From Pseudomonas nabeulensis (GTDB taxonomy: Bacteria > Pseudomonadota > Gammaproteobacteria > Pseudomonadales > Pseudomonadaceae): a DNA stretch of 64,000 bases. Position 1 is the first letter of the stretch. Every line of letters starts with the position of its first letter. The notes beneath the pieces were generated by a model. It was not told the DNA's origin. It saw only the letters and a program-made list of their open reading frames with translations, and searched no databases. Where the stretch lies: positions 21,176-85,175 of the forward strand of contig NZ_QUZT01000022.1 of NCBI RefSeq assembly GCF_004682045.1, in the 5' to 3' direction. Both the position numbers and the translations under genes were made by a program. Below, piece by piece: positions 18,159 to 26,539 of the stretch.

Positions 18159-18363
18159 TGTGGGAGGGGGCAAGCCCTAATGCCAGTCAGTTAAGGCAAA
18201 CACTGTACCTGTGGCGAGGGAGCTTGCTCCCGTTGGGACGCGAAGCGGCCCCAAAAAATGGGCCTGCTGCGCAGTCCAGCGGGAGCAAGCTCCCTCGCCA
18301 CAGGTTAATTTTTATCCTTCCAGCCTCTTAACTGACTGACATTAGGGCTTGCCCCCTCCCACA
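18159..18363. repeat. Nested REP composite
   Basis: Outer inverted arms (TGTGGGAGGGGGCAAGCCC, then TAATGCCAGTCAGTTAAG) enclose a second, different REPIN (18208-18304) whose arms are TGTGGCGAGGGAGCTTGCTC and its complement. The outer arms recur at 45.0 kb with a different inner element. It lies downstream of the FAD oxidase gene. Confidence 0.85.
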
Positions 18364-18467
18364 GGTGAACAGTGTTGGCTCAGAGATTTCCCACAAGGCT
18401 TTCAGGTTGCTCCTCGGAACTTCGCTGGCTAACCTCTTCGCCGTCGCTGCTCATTCAGCGGCCGGAT

Positions 18468-18495
18468 TTGACCGTCCGATTAATTAAAGTACTGT
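18468..18495 (+). promoter_or_regulatory. Possible promoter for the DUF6124 leader transcript
   Basis: TTGACC (18468-18473) and TACTGT (18490-18495) are separated by 16 bp. This would start an RNA near 18502, just ahead of the structured leader. Confidence 0.35.
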
Positions 18496-18511
18496 TGCGC
18501 CAAAACCTATT

Positions 18512-18657
18512 TCAGGCGTTTTTTTTATGCCTGAGGTATCGTGTCGCGGCGGCTGTACGCGGGATACCTTCGGGTATGCCGGATTTCCTTTGATTGCCGG
18601 TCGGTCAACCCGCGTACAGCTGCCACCCTCTTCGTTTGACCGCGAACGCTGGCAGCT
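18512..18657 (+). promoter_or_regulatory. Structured 5' leader with alternative pairings
   Basis: The leader shows a TCAGGC/GCCTGA hairpin with a T-rich loop (18512-18534). A long-range 16-bp stem follows (18548-18563 with 18609-18624, one mismatch), closing over an ATACC-TTCG-GGTAT tetraloop hairpin (18564-18577). AGCTGCCA at 18618-18625 can instead pair with TGGCAGCT at 18650-18657, shortly before the ribosome site of the next gene. The two pairings exclude each other, so the RNA may act as an expression switch. I do not recognise it as a named riboswitch. Confidence 0.5.
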
Positions 18658-18680
18658 CCACTAATCTTAGGAACTCCACC

Positions 18681-18920
18681 ATGATCAAAGACAGTCCAAA
18701 TCCCCCAACCACCCCCTTCACCCTCCACCCCGACCTGAACACTGAAACCCTGTTGGCCAATGCCTCACAAGACCTGGCCAGCCTCAACGACATCGCCGCC
18801 CATCTCGCCTTTGAAGTCGATGGCGCTCAACGCAATGTAGCGCTGGGTATCTGCCGCATGCTCGAAAGTGTGCAACTGTTGGTGGACAAAGCATTGGATC
18901 AGGCTCATCCGGTGACCTGA
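18681..18920 (+). CDS. DUF6124-like small protein
   Basis: The 79-residue protein starts MIKDSPNPPTTPFTLHPDLN and continues with TETLLANASQDLASLNDIAA and a helical C-terminus. It resembles a Pseudomonas family I recall as DUF6124, of unknown function. A proline-rich N-terminus precedes two amphipathic helices. There is no signal, membrane segment or known catalytic motif. The TAGGA ribosome site lies about 8 nt before the ATG at 18681. Expression is probably controlled by the unusual leader upstream. Confidence 0.7.
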   Translation: MIKDSPNPPTTPFTLHPDLNTETLLANASQDLASLNDIAAHLAFEVDGAQRNVALGICRMLESVQLLVDKALDQAHPVT

Positions 18921-19031
18921 TCGAACAACACCCTCGAAATCAATGAAGTACAAAATGTGGGAGGGGCAAGTCGAATCGTCGCACCGCCCCTCCCACCGTA
19001 GATCAGTGATGCTGCAGGATCCTGTGCCCAC

Positions 19032-19940
19032 TCAAAACACCGACCACCCAATCCGCTCACTCAACAACTCCAACGCCTTGATCCCCGCCAGCGAGTTCCC
19101 CGCTGCATTCAACTCCGGCGACCACACGCACACGGTAAATTGCCCCGGCACCACCGCGACGATCCCGCCGCCCACCCCACTCTTGCCCGGCAGCCCTACG
19201 CGGTAGGCAAAATTGCCGGCCTCGTCGTACAGCCCGCTGGTGGCCATGATCGAGTTGACCTGCTTGGTCTGACGCGCCGTCAGGACCTGCTCGCCGCTGT
19301 GGGCGCTCACCCCTTCATTGGCCAGAAAGCTGAACGCACGGGCCAAATCCAGGCAGCTCATTTGCAGCGCGCAATAGTTGAAATAGCTGTGCAGCACCGC
19401 GTCCACGTCGTTGTGGAAATTGCCGAAGGATTTCATCAGGTAGGCCATGGCCGCGTTGCGCGCGCCGTGTTGCGCTTCCGACTCAGCGACCACGCTGTCG
19501 ACCAGGATCTGCGGGTTACCCGACAGGCGCCGCACAAAGTCGCGCATCGACAGGATCGGCACGGCGAAGCGCGATTGGTTGATGTCGCAGATCACCAGCG
19601 CGCCTGCGTTGATAAACGGATTACGCGGTCGGCCGCGTTCGAACTCCAGTTGCACCAGCGAGTTGAACGGCTGCCCCGAAGGCTCATGGCCCAGACGCTC
19701 CCAGATGGTTTCGCCACCGTGGTCGATGGCCTGTACCAGGCTGAATACCTTGGAAATGCTTTGCACCGAGAACAGCGTATCGGCGTCGCCAGCCCAATAG
19801 GCGGAGCCATCGTTGCCGTACACCGCGATGCCTAATTGGTTGGGCGGCACATCGGCCAGTGCGGGGATGTAGTCGGCGACTGTGCCGAGGCCGATCAGTG
19901 GACGCACTTCGTCTAGGATCGACGCGAGCATCGCCTGCAT
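19032..19940 (-). CDS. glsA: Glutaminase (serine-dependent, GlsA/YbaS family)
   Basis: The enzyme hydrolyses L-glutamine to glutamate and ammonia. It is a beta-lactamase-fold glutaminase with the catalytic SxxK pair in FSVQSISK and the family segments [28 protein letters not shown] and [10 protein letters not shown] start at 19940 ([17 protein letters not shown]), giving about 302 residues, because family members begin at this helix. In-frame starts at 19955 and 20006 would add 5 or 22 residues without similarity, and no strong ribosome site decides. It stands alone, convergent with the DUF6124-like gene. Confidence 0.93.
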   Translation of the reverse strand: MQAMLASILDEVRPLIGLGTVADYIPALADVPPNQLGIAVYGNDGSAYWAGDADTLFSVQSISKVFSLVQAIDHGGETIWERLGHEPSGQPFNSLVQLEFERGRPRNPFINAGALVICDINQSRFAVPILSMRDFVRRLSGNPQILVDSVVAESEAQHGARNAAMAYLMKSFGNFHNDVDAVLHSYFNYCALQMSCLDLARAFSFLANEGVSAHSGEQVLTARQTKQVNSIMATSGLYDEAGNFAYRVGLPGKSGVGGGIVAVVPGQFTVCVWSPELNAAGNSLAGIKALELLSERIGWSVF

Positions 19941-20200
19941 GTCTTGTCCGGTCATGGGTGTTTGAATGGGTGATAAACGGGGGGCGGAGGATACCTGAAA
20001 TGGCATCTAGACCCAGGGAATTCTGAAACGGGAGCTTCTATTTGACGGCATTCCAGCGCCAAATGATATCATTACGCCTTTATTCAAAAATCAAAATGCA
20101 ATCCTGATCGCGCACCCCGCTAAACCTCCACCCCCTTTTAGCGAAACAAGCAACCAAGACTTCCCTGCCCAAAACAATCTACACAAGGAATACAAATATC

Positions 20201-21100
20201 ATGGAACTTGAAAACAAGCTGAAGCACTTGGTGCACTCCATCAAGGCGATGGCGCCCACTATAGACGCAGCAGCCAAACGCATTCGCACAACGCAATTCA
20301 AAGAAAGTTTCAACAAGAACGATTACAACAGTTGGTGCCAGTCAGTTACGGGCGAAATCCTTGTAAAACTGAGATTGTTCACTGAACAGAACTTGAGTTT
20401 TATTGAAACCATGAGCGTCCTTACTGTCACCCGCTACACTTTCGAAGCGAGCGTATGGCTGAAATTGTTCGAGACAGACCCCCGTTACGGGCTCGTATAC
20501 GCTTCCCAGCTCATAGACACACAACTCAACCACTGGGAAGACCAAAGAAAGCAACTTGTGCGAGAAATACACTTACTCAATGATCTTGATAAACAGCAAT
20601 CCGACTGGCTCTCAGAAGAGTTGCTGCGATTGGAAACGATGGAAGACGTTGAAAAGGCCAGAAGCGAATCTGCGACGGTCTATCACCGCGCTACGCAGAT
20701 GATTGACAACGTAGCCGCCCGTAAATTTTCCATCTATGCAGATCAGGCGGTGCACTTAGGTTATTCAACGGTCGCCAGTATGCTTGAAGCCGAGGCGATG
20801 CCTCAGGTCAAAGCCTCAATCAAAGCTATCAAAAAGGAAAAGGCCAGCTTCGTCAGTGCACTTCCTGACGACATAAAAGCCTTGGCATCAACACCTTGGT
20901 CGTGGAGCAAAATGGCAAAATTCGTCGGAATGGGTGATGAGTACGGGTATATCTACACCTTTACCAGCACGCTCATGCATGCCACACCAGCAAGTCTTAC
21001 AACCGATCAAAAAAACCTGGAGCTTCACGAGATGCTCATCTTCTTCAAATTTATTAACATAAAATTTCTGGACGCAATCGAAGCCTCAGAAAAATATTGA
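20201..21100 (+). CDS. Uncharacterised protein, possibly DUF5677-like
   Basis: The 299-residue, mostly helical protein has no signal or membrane segment. The C-terminal part (YGYIYTFTSTLMHATPASL) resembles the conserved tyrosine/histidine stretch of DUF5677 proteins, whose function is not established. Coding DNA is visibly AT-richer than the flanking genes, and the start has an AAGGAA ribosome site. It is a single gene with no partner, between the glutaminase and ABC genes, and looks recently acquired. A stress or defence role is possible from this profile but is not supported by any motif. Confidence 0.6.
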   Translation: MELENKLKHLVHSIKAMAPTIDAAAKRIRTTQFKESFNKNDYNSWCQSVTGEILVKLRLFTEQNLSFIETMSVLTVTRYTFEASVWLKLFETDPRYGLVYASQLIDTQLNHWEDQRKQLVREIHLLNDLDKQQSDWLSEELLRLETMEDVEKARSESATVYHRATQMIDNVAARKFSIYADQAVHLGYSTVASMLEAEAMPQVKASIKAIKKEKASFVSALPDDIKALASTPWSWSKMAKFVGMGDEYGYIYTFTSTLMHATPASLTTDQKNLELHEMLIFFKFINIKFLDAIEASEKY

Positions 21101-21159
21101 TATAGCGCTGCCTAAAGCCAACGACCTTCGTTCAAATTGTGCTGAGCTGAGCCACCACC

Positions 21160-21948
21160 CTACCAGTTTTCACCCAACCCCAGCAGGCCGAGTATTTGCC
21201 GCCGCAGGTCCACCAGGTAGGGATCATCCCGATGCCGTGGGTATGGCCTGTCGATGGTCAATTGCGCCTGGATCTTCGCCGGGCGGTCACTGAACACAAT
21301 CACACGGTTGGCCAACAACAAGGCTTCTTCCACATCATGGGTCACCAGCAACGCGGTGTAGCCCTGGCGCTGCCACAGATCGATCAGCTCTTTTTGCATG
21401 GTGATACGGGTCAACGAATCCAGCTTGCCCAGGGGCTCGTCGAGGATCAGCAACTGCGGCTGGTTGACCAACGCACGGGCGAGTGCGACACGCTGCGCCA
21501 TGCCACCGGATAACTGCCGGGGGTAGGCCCGGGCAAATTCGCTGAGGCCGACTTTACCCAGCGCCTCATCGACCTTGGCCGAATGGGTCTTGAGCAGGCC
21601 CTGGGCTTCCAGGCCCACCGCGACGTTGTCCCATACACGGCGCCACGGGTAGAGCGTGGGGTCCTGGAACACCACCACGCGGCTCGGGTCCGGGCCGGTG
21701 ATGGCCTGACCATCCGCCAGCAAGCGGCCCGAATCCGCCGGCTCCAACCCCGCCACCAGGCGTAGTAAGGTCGACTTGCCGCAGCCCGAAGGCCCCAGCA
21801 GCGCGACGAATTCCCCCGGCGCCACGTCCAGCGAAACCCGCTCCAACACCGGCAGATGCTGCCCATCGAGGGCAAAACCATGGCTTAAATTTTCGATACG
21901 CAGCGCCAAGCCTTCCGGCGCCGGAACTGCGGGTGCCAGGGCTACCAT
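21160..21948 (-). CDS. ABC ATP-binding protein (SsuB/TauB/NrtD type)
   Basis: The 262-residue ATPase has Walker A GPSGCGKST, Q-loop VVFQDPTLYPWRRV, signature LSGGMAQR, Walker B LLILDEPLGKLD and the H-loop LVTHDVEEALLLA. The YPW sequence after the Q-loop and the GGMAQR signature are typical of nitrate/sulfonate/taurine importers. The gene overlaps the permease stop by 7 nt. It is the last of three minus-strand genes for one importer. Confidence 0.92.
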   Translation of the reverse strand: MVALAPAVPAPEGLALRIENLSHGFALDGQHLPVLERVSLDVAPGEFVALLGPSGCGKSTLLRLVAGLEPADSGRLLADGQAITGPDPSRVVVFQDPTLYPWRRVWDNVAVGLEAQGLLKTHSAKVDEALGKVGLSEFARAYPRQLSGGMAQRVALARALVNQPQLLILDEPLGKLDSLTRITMQKELIDLWQRQGYTALLVTHDVEEALLLANRVIVFSDRPAKIQAQLTIDRPYPRHRDDPYLVDLRRQILGLLGLGENW

Positions 21949-22931
21949 TTCATCGCTCCTTTTTGCCAGGCCAGCAGGCGGTCACGCACCAGGAACAACC
22001 CGGTGATCAACCCCGAGCAGGCCAACGCCATGATCAACAGTGCGGCGTACATGTTGGCGTAGGCGGCCCAGCCCTGAGCCCATTGCAGGTACCAGCCGAT
22101 ACCGGATTTGACCCCCATCATTTCCGCCACGACCAGGGTCGAAAACGAAGCGCCCAGGCCCATGAACAGGCCGACAAACACATGGGGCAACGCCGCTGGA
22201 ATCGCCACTTTGAAAATCAAAAAGCCCTGCTTGGCGCCGAGGGTGCGCGCCACGTCGTAATAGGCTTTATCCACGCTGGCCACACCGGACCAAGTGAGCA
22301 CTGTGACCGGAAACCAGGTGGCCAGGGCGATCAGGAATACGCTGGCGCTCCAACTGCTGGGGAACAGAAAAAAACACAACGGCAACAACGCGGTCGACGG
22401 CACCGGACCGAGGATGCGCAGCACCGGGTGCAGCCAGTAACCGATACGCGTGGACCAACCGATCGCCACACCGGCGATAAATCCGCTGATCGCGCCCAGC
22501 GCCACACCCGAGCCCAGCAACAACGCTGAATGCCACAGGCTGTCAGCCAGGCGGGCATAGTCTTCGATATACACGGCCAGCAGCGCCTGGGGCGGCGCGA
22601 AAAAAGGCACGGGTAACCACGCCAGTTTGGCGGTGAGCAGTTCCCAAATCGCCAGCAATATCGGCAAGGCGATCAGCCACGGCCCAGCGCGGCGCAGGCG
22701 TGTGCCCAACCGGGAAACCCGGCGCCCCACCACGCCCAGCACCACGAATACCCCCGCCACGGCCACGCATACATTGGCTAGGCCTTGGGTCATCGGCCAG
22801 TTGCGTATTGCGTTGGGCCAGTAGCTGATCAACAACGCAACGGCCAACCAGGCGGCCACCACGGCAATGCCCTGCCCCCAGAACCTGAGGGTCAAGGGCG
22901 GATTGAGGCGGGTGGCGTCAGCTGAAGACAT
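21942..22931 (-). CDS. ABC permease (SsuC/TauC type)
   Basis: The protein has about 329 residues, starting MSSADATRLNPPLTLRFW, and is larger than usual for SsuC (about 260). The extra N-terminal membrane region (residues about 15-90) precedes the standard six-helix permease core with the EAA loop DVARTLGAKQGFLIFKVAIPAALP. I prefer the ATG at 22931, which has an AAGGAG site 10 nt upstream, over 22952. The gene starts inside the end of the binding-protein gene. It forms the channel for a sulfonate-, taurine- or nitrate-like substrate. Confidence 0.85.
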   Translation of the reverse strand: MSSADATRLNPPLTLRFWGQGIAVVAAWLAVALLISYWPNAIRNWPMTQGLANVCVAVAGVFVVLGVVGRRVSRLGTRLRRAGPWLIALPILLAIWELLTAKLAWLPVPFFAPPQALLAVYIEDYARLADSLWHSALLLGSGVALGAISGFIAGVAIGWSTRIGYWLHPVLRILGPVPSTALLPLCFFLFPSSWSASVFLIALATWFPVTVLTWSGVASVDKAYYDVARTLGAKQGFLIFKVAIPAALPHVFVGLFMGLGASFSTLVVAEMMGVKSGIGWYLQWAQGWAAYANMYAALLIMALACSGLITGLFLVRDRLLAWQKGAMKW

Positions 22932-23979
22932 CGGCGGTGATCTCCTTGGCAAACTCCACCGGGTCGGTGCCTTTACTGATCACTTCGACGGTTTTGAGGT
23001 CGGTGACGTAGGTGGTGATTTCCTGGGTCAGGGCTGCACCTACCGCGTGATGGCCATGGGTGTGGTCGTGAAGAATCGCCTGCACTTCCTCCACCGACGT
23101 GTTCAGCGCATGAGCCTGGAAGCCTTTAGCGACCTCCTCCGGGTGCTGCACGGAATAGTCGTGGGCTTCCAGAATGGCCTGGGTCAGCGCCGCGACCACG
23201 CGCTTGTCCTCGCGCACCAACTTGCCGGTGACACCGACCACGCAGCAGCTGAGGTTGGCGTATTCCTCCACCAGGTTGGTGGACAGCTCCCGCGCCGTGC
23301 CGGCTTTGATCAGGCGGTACATGAACGGGTCACTGCCGCTCACGGCCTGCACTTCGCCGCGCTCCAGCGCAGTGCCGAGCAGGTCGGCGGGGTACAGGCG
23401 CCACTCCACATCACGTACCGGGTCGACCCCGTGCTTCTTCAGCAGGATCGAGAAGAAATTGCGATCCGGGCTGGCCATGTCGGTGACGCCAATGGCCTTG
23501 CCCTTGAGGTCTTCAAGTTTGGTGACCGTGCCGTTCACCGCACTGAGCAAACGCAGGCAACCGCCGTGGGTGCCGGCGGTGAGCTTCACGTCAAACCCCT
23601 GCTCCAGCGCCTTGAGCCAGCGCAGCGCCATCCCCACGCCCGCATCGGCCTTGCCGGTGGCAATGGCTTCCAGCAGCACTTCGGTGGAGTTGCCGAAATT
23701 GACCAGTTCCACATCCAGATTGTGCTTGGTGAAGAAGCCCTGGCCATGGGCGATGACCACCGGGGCCAGGCACACGGCATTGAGGTTGACGGCCAGCTTC
23801 AACTTGCGTGGCGCGTCGAGGCGGATGAAGTCACCCGTACCGGCGGGCTCCTGCGCCGTCGTGTGGTGCCCGGCATGTTCATCGGCGGCGAAACCCAAGC
23901 GTGGCAGCGACAGGCTGGCCACCGTGATACCGGCCATGCCCAATAGACGACGGCGGGTGAGACGGGCGAAATCATCCAT
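22918..23979 (-). CDS. Tat-exported ABC substrate-binding protein (NrtA/SsuA type)
   Basis: The 353-residue protein begins with a twin-arginine signal (FARLTRRRLLGMAGITVASL) instead of a plain Sec signal, implying export in a folded state, possibly with a cofactor. The body is of the NMT1/THI5-like fold: LAVNLNAVCLAPVVIAHGQG, GKADAGVGMALRWL and LKGKAIGVTDMASPDRNFF. Two histidine-rich segments stand out, DEHAGHH just after the signal and HDHTHGHH near residue 310; they might bind metal. It heads the permease/ATPase operon and is divergent from a second binding-protein gene. Confidence 0.87.
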   Translation of the reverse strand: MDDFARLTRRRLLGMAGITVASLSLPRLGFAADEHAGHHTTAQEPAGTGDFIRLDAPRKLKLAVNLNAVCLAPVVIAHGQGFFTKHNLDVELVNFGNSTEVLLEAIATGKADAGVGMALRWLKALEQGFDVKLTAGTHGGCLRLLSAVNGTVTKLEDLKGKAIGVTDMASPDRNFFSILLKKHGVDPVRDVEWRLYPADLLGTALERGEVQAVSGSDPFMYRLIKAGTARELSTNLVEEYANLSCCVVGVTGKLVREDKRVVAALTQAILEAHDYSVQHPEEVAKGFQAHALNTSVEEVQAILHDHTHGHHAVGAALTQEITTYVTDLKTVEVISKGTDPVEFAKEITADVFS

Positions 23980-24175
23980 GTACCAATGTCCTCTTTATAA
24001 AATCAAATCGATTATATAAACGACCGATTATTATGAAAGAAACATATAACTCTATGGTTATGCCCGATTCGTCGAAACGCAGGAAAAGCGTCCTAAGCTA
24101 AGATCGAAAGAGTATTTAACGAATGATTTTTAGAACTTTAAGCTCGGATTTATTTCATCCAGGATCGAGCTTGCC

Positions 24176-25120
24176 ATGTCCCTACGCCGTCCCCTCGCTG
24201 CCGTCCTCGGCTTGCTGGCCTTTTCTGTCGCCGTGAGCGCCGAGGCCCAGCAAACCGTGCGCATCGGTTACCAGAAATCCTCCACTCTGATCACCCTGCT
24301 GAAAACCCAGGGCACCCTGGAACAAGCCCTCAAGGCCAACAACATTGACGTGAGCTGGCACGAGTTCCCCAGTGGCCTGCCGCTGCTGGAAGCGCTGAAC
24401 GTGGGCAACGTGGACATCAGCGCCGACGTGGCCGACACCGTGCCAATCTTCGCCCAGGCGGCCCAGGCCAAACTCACCTACTTTGCCCAGGAAGCTCCCT
24501 CGCCGTCGGCCCAGGCCATCGTGGTGCGCAAGGACTCGCCGATCCAGCAACTGGGCGACCTTAAAGGCAAGAAAATCGCCGTGACCAAGGCGGCGGGCAC
24601 GCACTATCTGTTGATCGCTGCGCTGGCCAAGGCCGGCCTGGCATTTTCCGATATCGAGCCGGCTTACCTGTCTCCCGCCGATGGCCGCGCCGCCTTCGAA
24701 AACAACAAGGTAGACGCCTGGGTCACCTGGGAACCCTTCCTTACCAGCGTGCAACGCCAACTGCCGACCCGCACCCTGGCCGACGGCGCCGGTTTGGCCA
24801 GCTACAAGCGTTACTACCTGACCGGTACGCCGTACGCCAAGGCACATCCCGACGTGTTGAAGATCGTCTATGAGCAATTGGACAAGGCCGGCCAGTGGGT
24901 AAAAGCCCACCCGCAGGACGCCGCCAAAGTACTCGGCCCGCTGTGGGGCAACCTGGACGCGGCCACGGTGGAAGCGGCCAACGCGCACCGCAGTTATCAG
25001 GTGCAGCCGGTGACGCTGGACCAGTTGGGTGAACAACAAAAGATCGCCGACGCGTTCTTCAAGGCGGGGTTATTGCCCAAGGCGGTGGATGCGCAGGATG
25101 TGCAGACGTGGAAGCCGTAA
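24176..25120 (+). CDS. Aliphatic sulfonate-type ABC substrate-binding protein (SsuA-like)
   Basis: The 314-residue protein has a Sec signal (MSLRRPLAAVLGLLAFSVAV, cleavage after AEA) and then QTVRIGYQKSSTLITLLKTQG, the hallmark start of mature SsuA. LPLLEALNVGNVDISADVADTVP and VDAWVTWEPFLT are also SsuA-like. No permease or ATPase gene follows; the nearest set is the divergent operon at 21160-23979, which it may share. Desulfonation enzymes such as SsuD are not in the window. The intergenic 23980-24175 is AT-rich and probably carries both promoters. Confidence 0.88.
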   Translation: MSLRRPLAAVLGLLAFSVAVSAEAQQTVRIGYQKSSTLITLLKTQGTLEQALKANNIDVSWHEFPSGLPLLEALNVGNVDISADVADTVPIFAQAAQAKLTYFAQEAPSPSAQAIVVRKDSPIQQLGDLKGKKIAVTKAAGTHYLLIAALAKAGLAFSDIEPAYLSPADGRAAFENNKVDAWVTWEPFLTSVQRQLPTRTLADGAGLASYKRYYLTGTPYAKAHPDVLKIVYEQLDKAGQWVKAHPQDAAKVLGPLWGNLDAATVEAANAHRSYQVQPVTLDQLGEQQKIADAFFKAGLLPKAVDAQDVQTWKP

Positions 25121-25156
25121 CAGCGACTAAGCGTTAGGTGGTACAAGGGAAGCCCA

Positions 25157-25351
25157 TTGCTTAATAACAGTCAATTAAGAAGTAGCCAGTGTAAAAGTAA
25201 CCTGTGGCGAGGGAGCTTGCTCCCGTTGGACTGCGTAGCAGTCCCAGTCTTTTAAAAAAAGAGCTGGGGCCGCTACGCGGCCCAGCGGGAGCAAGCTCCC
25301 TCGCCACAAGTACGGTGTTCGCCTTAACTGACTTGCAATAAGCCCATTGCT
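25157..25351. repeat. Nested REP composite (decayed outer arms)
   Basis: The inner REPIN (about 25202-25309) has the TGTGGCGAGGGAGCTTGCTC arms. It is flanked by GTCAATTAAGAAGTAGCCAG and CTTAACTGACTTGC, degenerate copies of the outer arms seen at 18.2 and 33.4 kb. AAGCCCATTGCT occurs directly repeated at 25150 and 25340. Confidence 0.8.
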
Positions 25352-25375
25352 CCCTTTTTCTTGAGCGTGCCACCC

Positions 25376-26365
25376 ATGACATCCCCCCTCGCCCAGCCGC
25401 GCACCCTGATATTCCTGGCCTACCCACAGATGGGCCTGCTCGACCTGACGGGTGCCCAGACAGTGTTCTGGGCCGCAACCAAGGCCATGGCCGAGCGCGG
25501 CTTGCCCGGCTATGCGATGCACACCGCGAGCCTGGCGGGCGGATTGATGCAAACGGCGGAAGGCTTGAGCGTGCAGACCGTGGCGTTGGCGCAGTTCAGC
25601 GACAGCGCCATCGACACCTTGATCGTGCCCGGTGCGCCGGCGATCCAGCAGGCCATGGCGGCCAACACCGACTTGGTTGACTGGCTGCGCGTGGCCTCAG
25701 GCACCGCCACCCGCACCGCGTCGGTGTGCAGCGGCACCTTCCTGCTGGCCATGGCCGGCCTGCTCGACGGGCGCCGTGCCGCCACCCATTGGGCGATGTG
25801 CGAGATGCTCAAGCAGGGTTTCCCGGCAATTGTGGTGGATATGGACGCGATCTTTATCCAGCAAGGCAATGTCTGGACTTCAGCGGGGGTGACTGCCGGC
25901 ATCGACCTGGCGCTGGCCCTGGTGGAGATCGACTGCGGACGGGACGTGGCGTTGCAAGTGGCTCGCGAACTGGTGGTATTCCTCAAGCGCCCTGGCGGGC
26001 AGGCGCAGTTCAGCCAATTGTTGCAAGCCCAAACCGACGACAGCGCCGGTTTCGACAGCCTGCACCTGTGGCTCGCCGACAACCTGCAAGAGGCTGACCT
26101 GTCGGTGGAGCGCCTGGCCCAGCAGGCGCAGATGAGCCCGCGCAACTTCGCCCGCGTCTACAAGCAACGCACTGGGCGCATGCCGGCCAAGGCCGTCGAG
26201 TTGTTTCGCATGGAAGCGGCGCGGCGCTTGCTGGAAGACTCTGAACGTAATATCGACCAGATCGCCAGGCTCAGCGGTTTTGGGGATGAGGAACGGATGC
26301 GCTATACCTTTCACCGGCATTTGGCGATTTCGCCCCGTGAATACCGTGAGCGTTTTTCCCGCTGA
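25376..26365 (+). CDS. GlxA-family AraC-type transcriptional regulator
   Basis: The 329-residue regulator has an N-terminal DJ-1/PfpI-like domain (TLIFLAYPQMGLLDLTGAQTVF, TASVCSGTFLLAMAGLLDGRRA with the nucleophile-elbow cysteine, ATTHW-like ATHWAMCEML). A C-terminal AraC HTH pair follows (LSVERLAQQAQMSPRNFARVYK, NIDQIARLSGFGDEERMRYTFHR). Such proteins activate genes for amine, arginine, carnitine or cyanide-derived compound metabolism. I take the ATG at 25376; a TTG five codons earlier is possible. No obvious target gene is adjacent. Confidence 0.9.
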   Translation: MTSPLAQPRTLIFLAYPQMGLLDLTGAQTVFWAATKAMAERGLPGYAMHTASLAGGLMQTAEGLSVQTVALAQFSDSAIDTLIVPGAPAIQQAMAANTDLVDWLRVASGTATRTASVCSGTFLLAMAGLLDGRRAATHWAMCEMLKQGFPAIVVDMDAIFIQQGNVWTSAGVTAGIDLALALVEIDCGRDVALQVARELVVFLKRPGGQAQFSQLLQAQTDDSAGFDSLHLWLADNLQEADLSVERLAQQAQMSPRNFARVYKQRTGRMPAKAVELFRMEAARRLLEDSERNIDQIARLSGFGDEERMRYTFHRHLAISPREYRERFSR

Positions 26366-26381
26366 TACCGCTATGAAGATC

Positions 26382-26520
26382 CTTGTAGTGAGCGGGCTTG
26401 CCCCGCGCTGGGCTGCGAAGCGGCCCCCAATCCATACGCCGCGGTGTTTCAGAAAGACCGAGGTGCCCGCGTTTAGGGCGGCTTCGCCACCCAGCGCGGG
26501 GCAAGCCCGCTCACTACAAG
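26382..26520. repeat. REPIN, GTAGTGAGCGGGC family
   Basis: Inverted arms CTTGTAGTGAGCGGGCTTGC and complement enclose GCTGCGAAGCGGCCCC and related sequence. This is the same family that occupies the inside of the composites at 45.0 and 63.9 kb. It lies between convergent genes. Confidence 0.88.
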
Positions 26521-26539
26521 AATGAAGTCGCTTTTTAAC

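Noticed and set aside
23980..24175. CysB binding site between the two sulfonate-type binding proteins
   Set aside because: Expected on biological grounds, but CysB sites are too degenerate to call by eye here.
25150..25351. 12-bp direct repeat AAGCCCATTGCT as a target-site duplication
   Set aside because: The sequence resembles degenerate ends of the outer REP arms themselves, so the match may be coincidental; no other copy shows a duplication.
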